Shown: positions 4,591-6,560 of the stretch, piece after piece
Layout: every line of letters starts with the position of its first letter
Numbering within the stretch: position 1 is the first letter of the stretch
Origin: CAYVQB01 sp964453985
GTDB lineage: Bacteria > Babelota > Babeliae > Babelales > UASB340
Direction: 5' to 3'
DNA: 6,560 nucleotides
Assembly: GCA_964453985.1 (NCBI GenBank)
Contig: CAYVQB010000051.1
Span: forward strand, 1-6,560
Notes under the pieces: generated by a model
Database searches by the model: none
Seen by the model: only the letters and a program-made list of their open reading frames with translations
What the model was told of the DNA's origin: nothing
Position numbers and translations under genes: made by a program

Positions 4591-6560
4591 TTTTCAGGCT
4601 CTTTGTATTCTATATCTATACAATCGTTAATTATTATTTTAGGATTTTCTTTATTCGTTTGATCATACTCAAATAATTGTTTTTCAGGATCCCAATCCTC
4701 TTTTTGTTTGATTACAACTTTTCGGGAATCCCTGTCTTTGGGTAAAGGGTTTTCGTATGGTATTAGGCGCCAATCATTAAAGTTTTGTTTTACTGTTAGT
4801 ATTGCCATGCAGTCAAAGTCAAAAGTATTATCTGGTAGGTATGAAACGCCTTCAGGTGCTGAGGAAAAAGTAAATACGGGGCCATACATAGATATACGTA
4901 AACCCTCATTGGTAATAGGTGTTGGATATTTCAAAAAGACATCTTGCCACCATGGTAACCCTTCACGTTCATGTAGTTTTTTGCGAACCTCTACTGGTGT
5001 TACAGAGGCAAGTGGAAGCATCTTTAAGCCATAGTAAGAGTGCTGATGGGCTCTAAAGAAGGCTTTAACTTTGTTTTTGGTTTTTTCAGTTAAATATTTT
5101 TCTGTTGCAACGGTGCTTGCAAGGTATCCATCTGGTTGTTCAGGCCTTTGAATAATTGCTGAATTGGGATTTTCTTTTGTGGATTGATCAAAGTAACTTT
5201 GTCTAAATCCGTCCATTTCAGTTCGGGCTATTTTTTGGAATATTTTATTTGAGTTTAAAAATGGCATAGGGTCATAATCAATTTCAATACCACCATGACA
5301 GCATTGTATAAAATTATTATTGCAACCAATAAATATAGCATAAGGCATATATGAGTATAATTCTCTTAAGTTTTCGAGAATTTTTTGAGCGGGGCTGGGG
5401 CCATACTTCACTTCAAGTTCTTTTTTAAAACCAAAGTTTGTTGCTACGCTAACATCTTCATGATTACCTGCTAGTAAGAAGACCTGGTTTTCATTTTTTA
5501 TTTTCAATCGTAGTAGTGTTTGTAAGACTTCAATGCCGTAATGGCCAAGGTTTGTATAGTCACCCGTAAAAATTAAATAAAAATTATCTTTTAGTTTCCA
5601 AGTTTTATCATTTATATAAGTAAGAATTAATAATCGTTTTAGATTTCTTAAGAGAGAATGAATACTCCCGTGTAGGTCTCCAATAAAACAAAGTTTACTG
5701 TCTGGTTGGACTATTAGTTTTTGAATAAATGGCTTGCCACTCTGTTCATTGAGCCAATTACTCTTATTATTCCAAGGCTTTTTTAGAGTTTCTATAAATA
5801 GTCTTGCCTGTTTTATAAATGTTAATGGATTAATTAGAGCTTTTTGTTTTCGTGTCTCTTTTGTTTTAAAAAAGTTAACCCAATCATCTGCTACTTTATC
5901 CCAGTTTCTATCTGCACCGGCATATTCAACATAACTTTCAAGGCATCTATTAGTCCAATCTGATAGCGATGGTGTTAGTTGGCGCCATTTTTCAAATGTG
6001 TATAGCATTAAGTATAAATTGCCTGCTCTTTTTTGATTTGAGAGCATCTCTATACCTTTAATTTCACTTGGTTGCTCGAATTCTTCGCTTAGTTTTAAGA
6101 TTTTTACATTCTCTTTATTCAAATATTCCACAAGTTTAGAACAGCTTAGTAGTGGGTCGCCTCTAGAATAAAAGATCTCTTGTTTGTCTATAAGTCCTTC
6201 GCCAAAAATACCTTCTACTTTCTTAGGAGTTTGTTTTGCAGATTCAAAACCTTGTGTTCTTGTTCGAGAATGAAAAAACTCGCCTTTTGCAAAAAAGCCT
6301 AAAAGAGTTTTTAGTGGTGAGATAAAAAAATATTTAGATGTGTTACCAAAAATATAATCGGTTTTGTTAATAAATAGGGCATAGCTAAAATTGCTCACCT
6401 CAGAAAATTTATAGGCACATGCTTCATAGTCTTTTACTATTCCTGCAAAAAGAGAGTTGCCGTAGGATATAGATCTCAATGGTTTTGTATCCTGAGGTGA
6501 TTTTCTTTTATACCATTCTTTAATATCGGCAAAGCGTTTTACAGTTAGAGGTAAATCAAA
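4591..6560 (-). CDS. Eukaryotic-like PPP-family metallophosphoesterase, partial at both ends
   Basis: About 656 residues are visible, counted here from the right edge. The C-terminal half is a PPP-type phosphatase domain with its metal ligands in order: GDLHG (294-298), GDYTNLG (333-339), LLAGNHED (ending 369), CCHGG (420-424) and FRAHQHS (502-508). FTFSSAPEG (ending 571) then sits where PP1 has TLFSAPNY. The 32-residue distance from GD to the Asn of GNHE equals that in PP1, and CCHGG and RAHQ are typical of eukaryotic PP1/PP2A-like enzymes. The usual GDxVDRG is degenerate: the Asp that pairs with the catalytic His and the phosphate-binding Arg are Asn and Leu here. Residues 1-290 are Trp- and Lys-rich, probably helical, and unrecognised; no membrane segment is seen. 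The frame is open from 6560 with no stop. A TTG at 6479 is therefore not a convincing start, since upstream codons read as normal protein (FDLPLTVKRFADIKEWYKRK). The 3' end runs into the gap. A role in host signalling is speculative. Confidence 0.88.

Noticed and set aside
4708..5034. Plus-strand open frame of 108 codons, and similar frames at 42-263, 1498-1719, 3418-3633, 4022-4288 and 5734-5934
   Set aside because: All are antisense to well-supported genes, lack ribosome binding sites and give low-complexity, Cys/Phe/Ser-rich sequence typical of shadow frames.

Overview
The window (6560 bases, strongly AT-rich, proteins rich in Lys/Ile/Asn/Leu) is a compact bacterial gene block with Shine-Dalgarno-led genes, short spacers and no rRNA, tRNA, CRISPR or transposon signal. 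Its housekeeping proteins are recognisable but divergent, and it carries a phosphatase of eukaryotic PPP type. Together these suggest a reduced-genome, host-associated bacterium. A member of Candidatus Dependentiae (TM6/Babeliae) is my best guess. That is an inference from composition and gene style, not proven by a marker gene.

Layout, left to right. Bases 1-97 hold no gene but contain a perfect 13-bp hairpin just past the stop of gpmI. Gene gpmI (minus, 98-1672) encodes cofactor-independent phosphoglycerate mutase with all metal-binding and catalytic residues in place. A 119-bp divergent spacer (1673-1791) has a good sigma70-type promoter reading right. It drives a small secreted or single-pass membrane protein of unknown function (1792-2199), followed after one base by a GTG-started rsmE (2201-2992), a divergent 16S rRNA m3U1498 methyltransferase. 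rsmE converges with and overlaps tsaB (minus, 2976-3701) by 17 bp.

Reading leftwards from the right edge is a minus-strand cluster: a large PPP-type metallophosphoesterase (4591 to beyond 6560), ruvX/yqgF (4039-4458), a 60-residue zinc-ribbon protein (3711-3893) and tsaB (2976-3701). An assembly gap of exactly 100 N (4491-4590) separates the phosphatase from ruvX, so the phosphatase C-terminus is not known. Its reading frame also stays open to the last base of the window, so the N-terminus is missing too.

The genes fall into glycolysis (gpmI) and translation/RNA maturation (rsmE for 16S rRNA, tsaB for tRNA t6A, ruvX/YqgF with a known link to 16S processing), plus two lineage-specific proteins: the small membrane protein and the phosphatase. 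The most notable item is the phosphatase. It keeps every PPP metal ligand and the CCHGG and RAHQ signatures typical of eukaryotic PP1/PP2A-like enzymes. It has lost the Asp-Arg of the GDxVDRG motif, and it carries about 290 residues of unrecognised N-terminal sequence.
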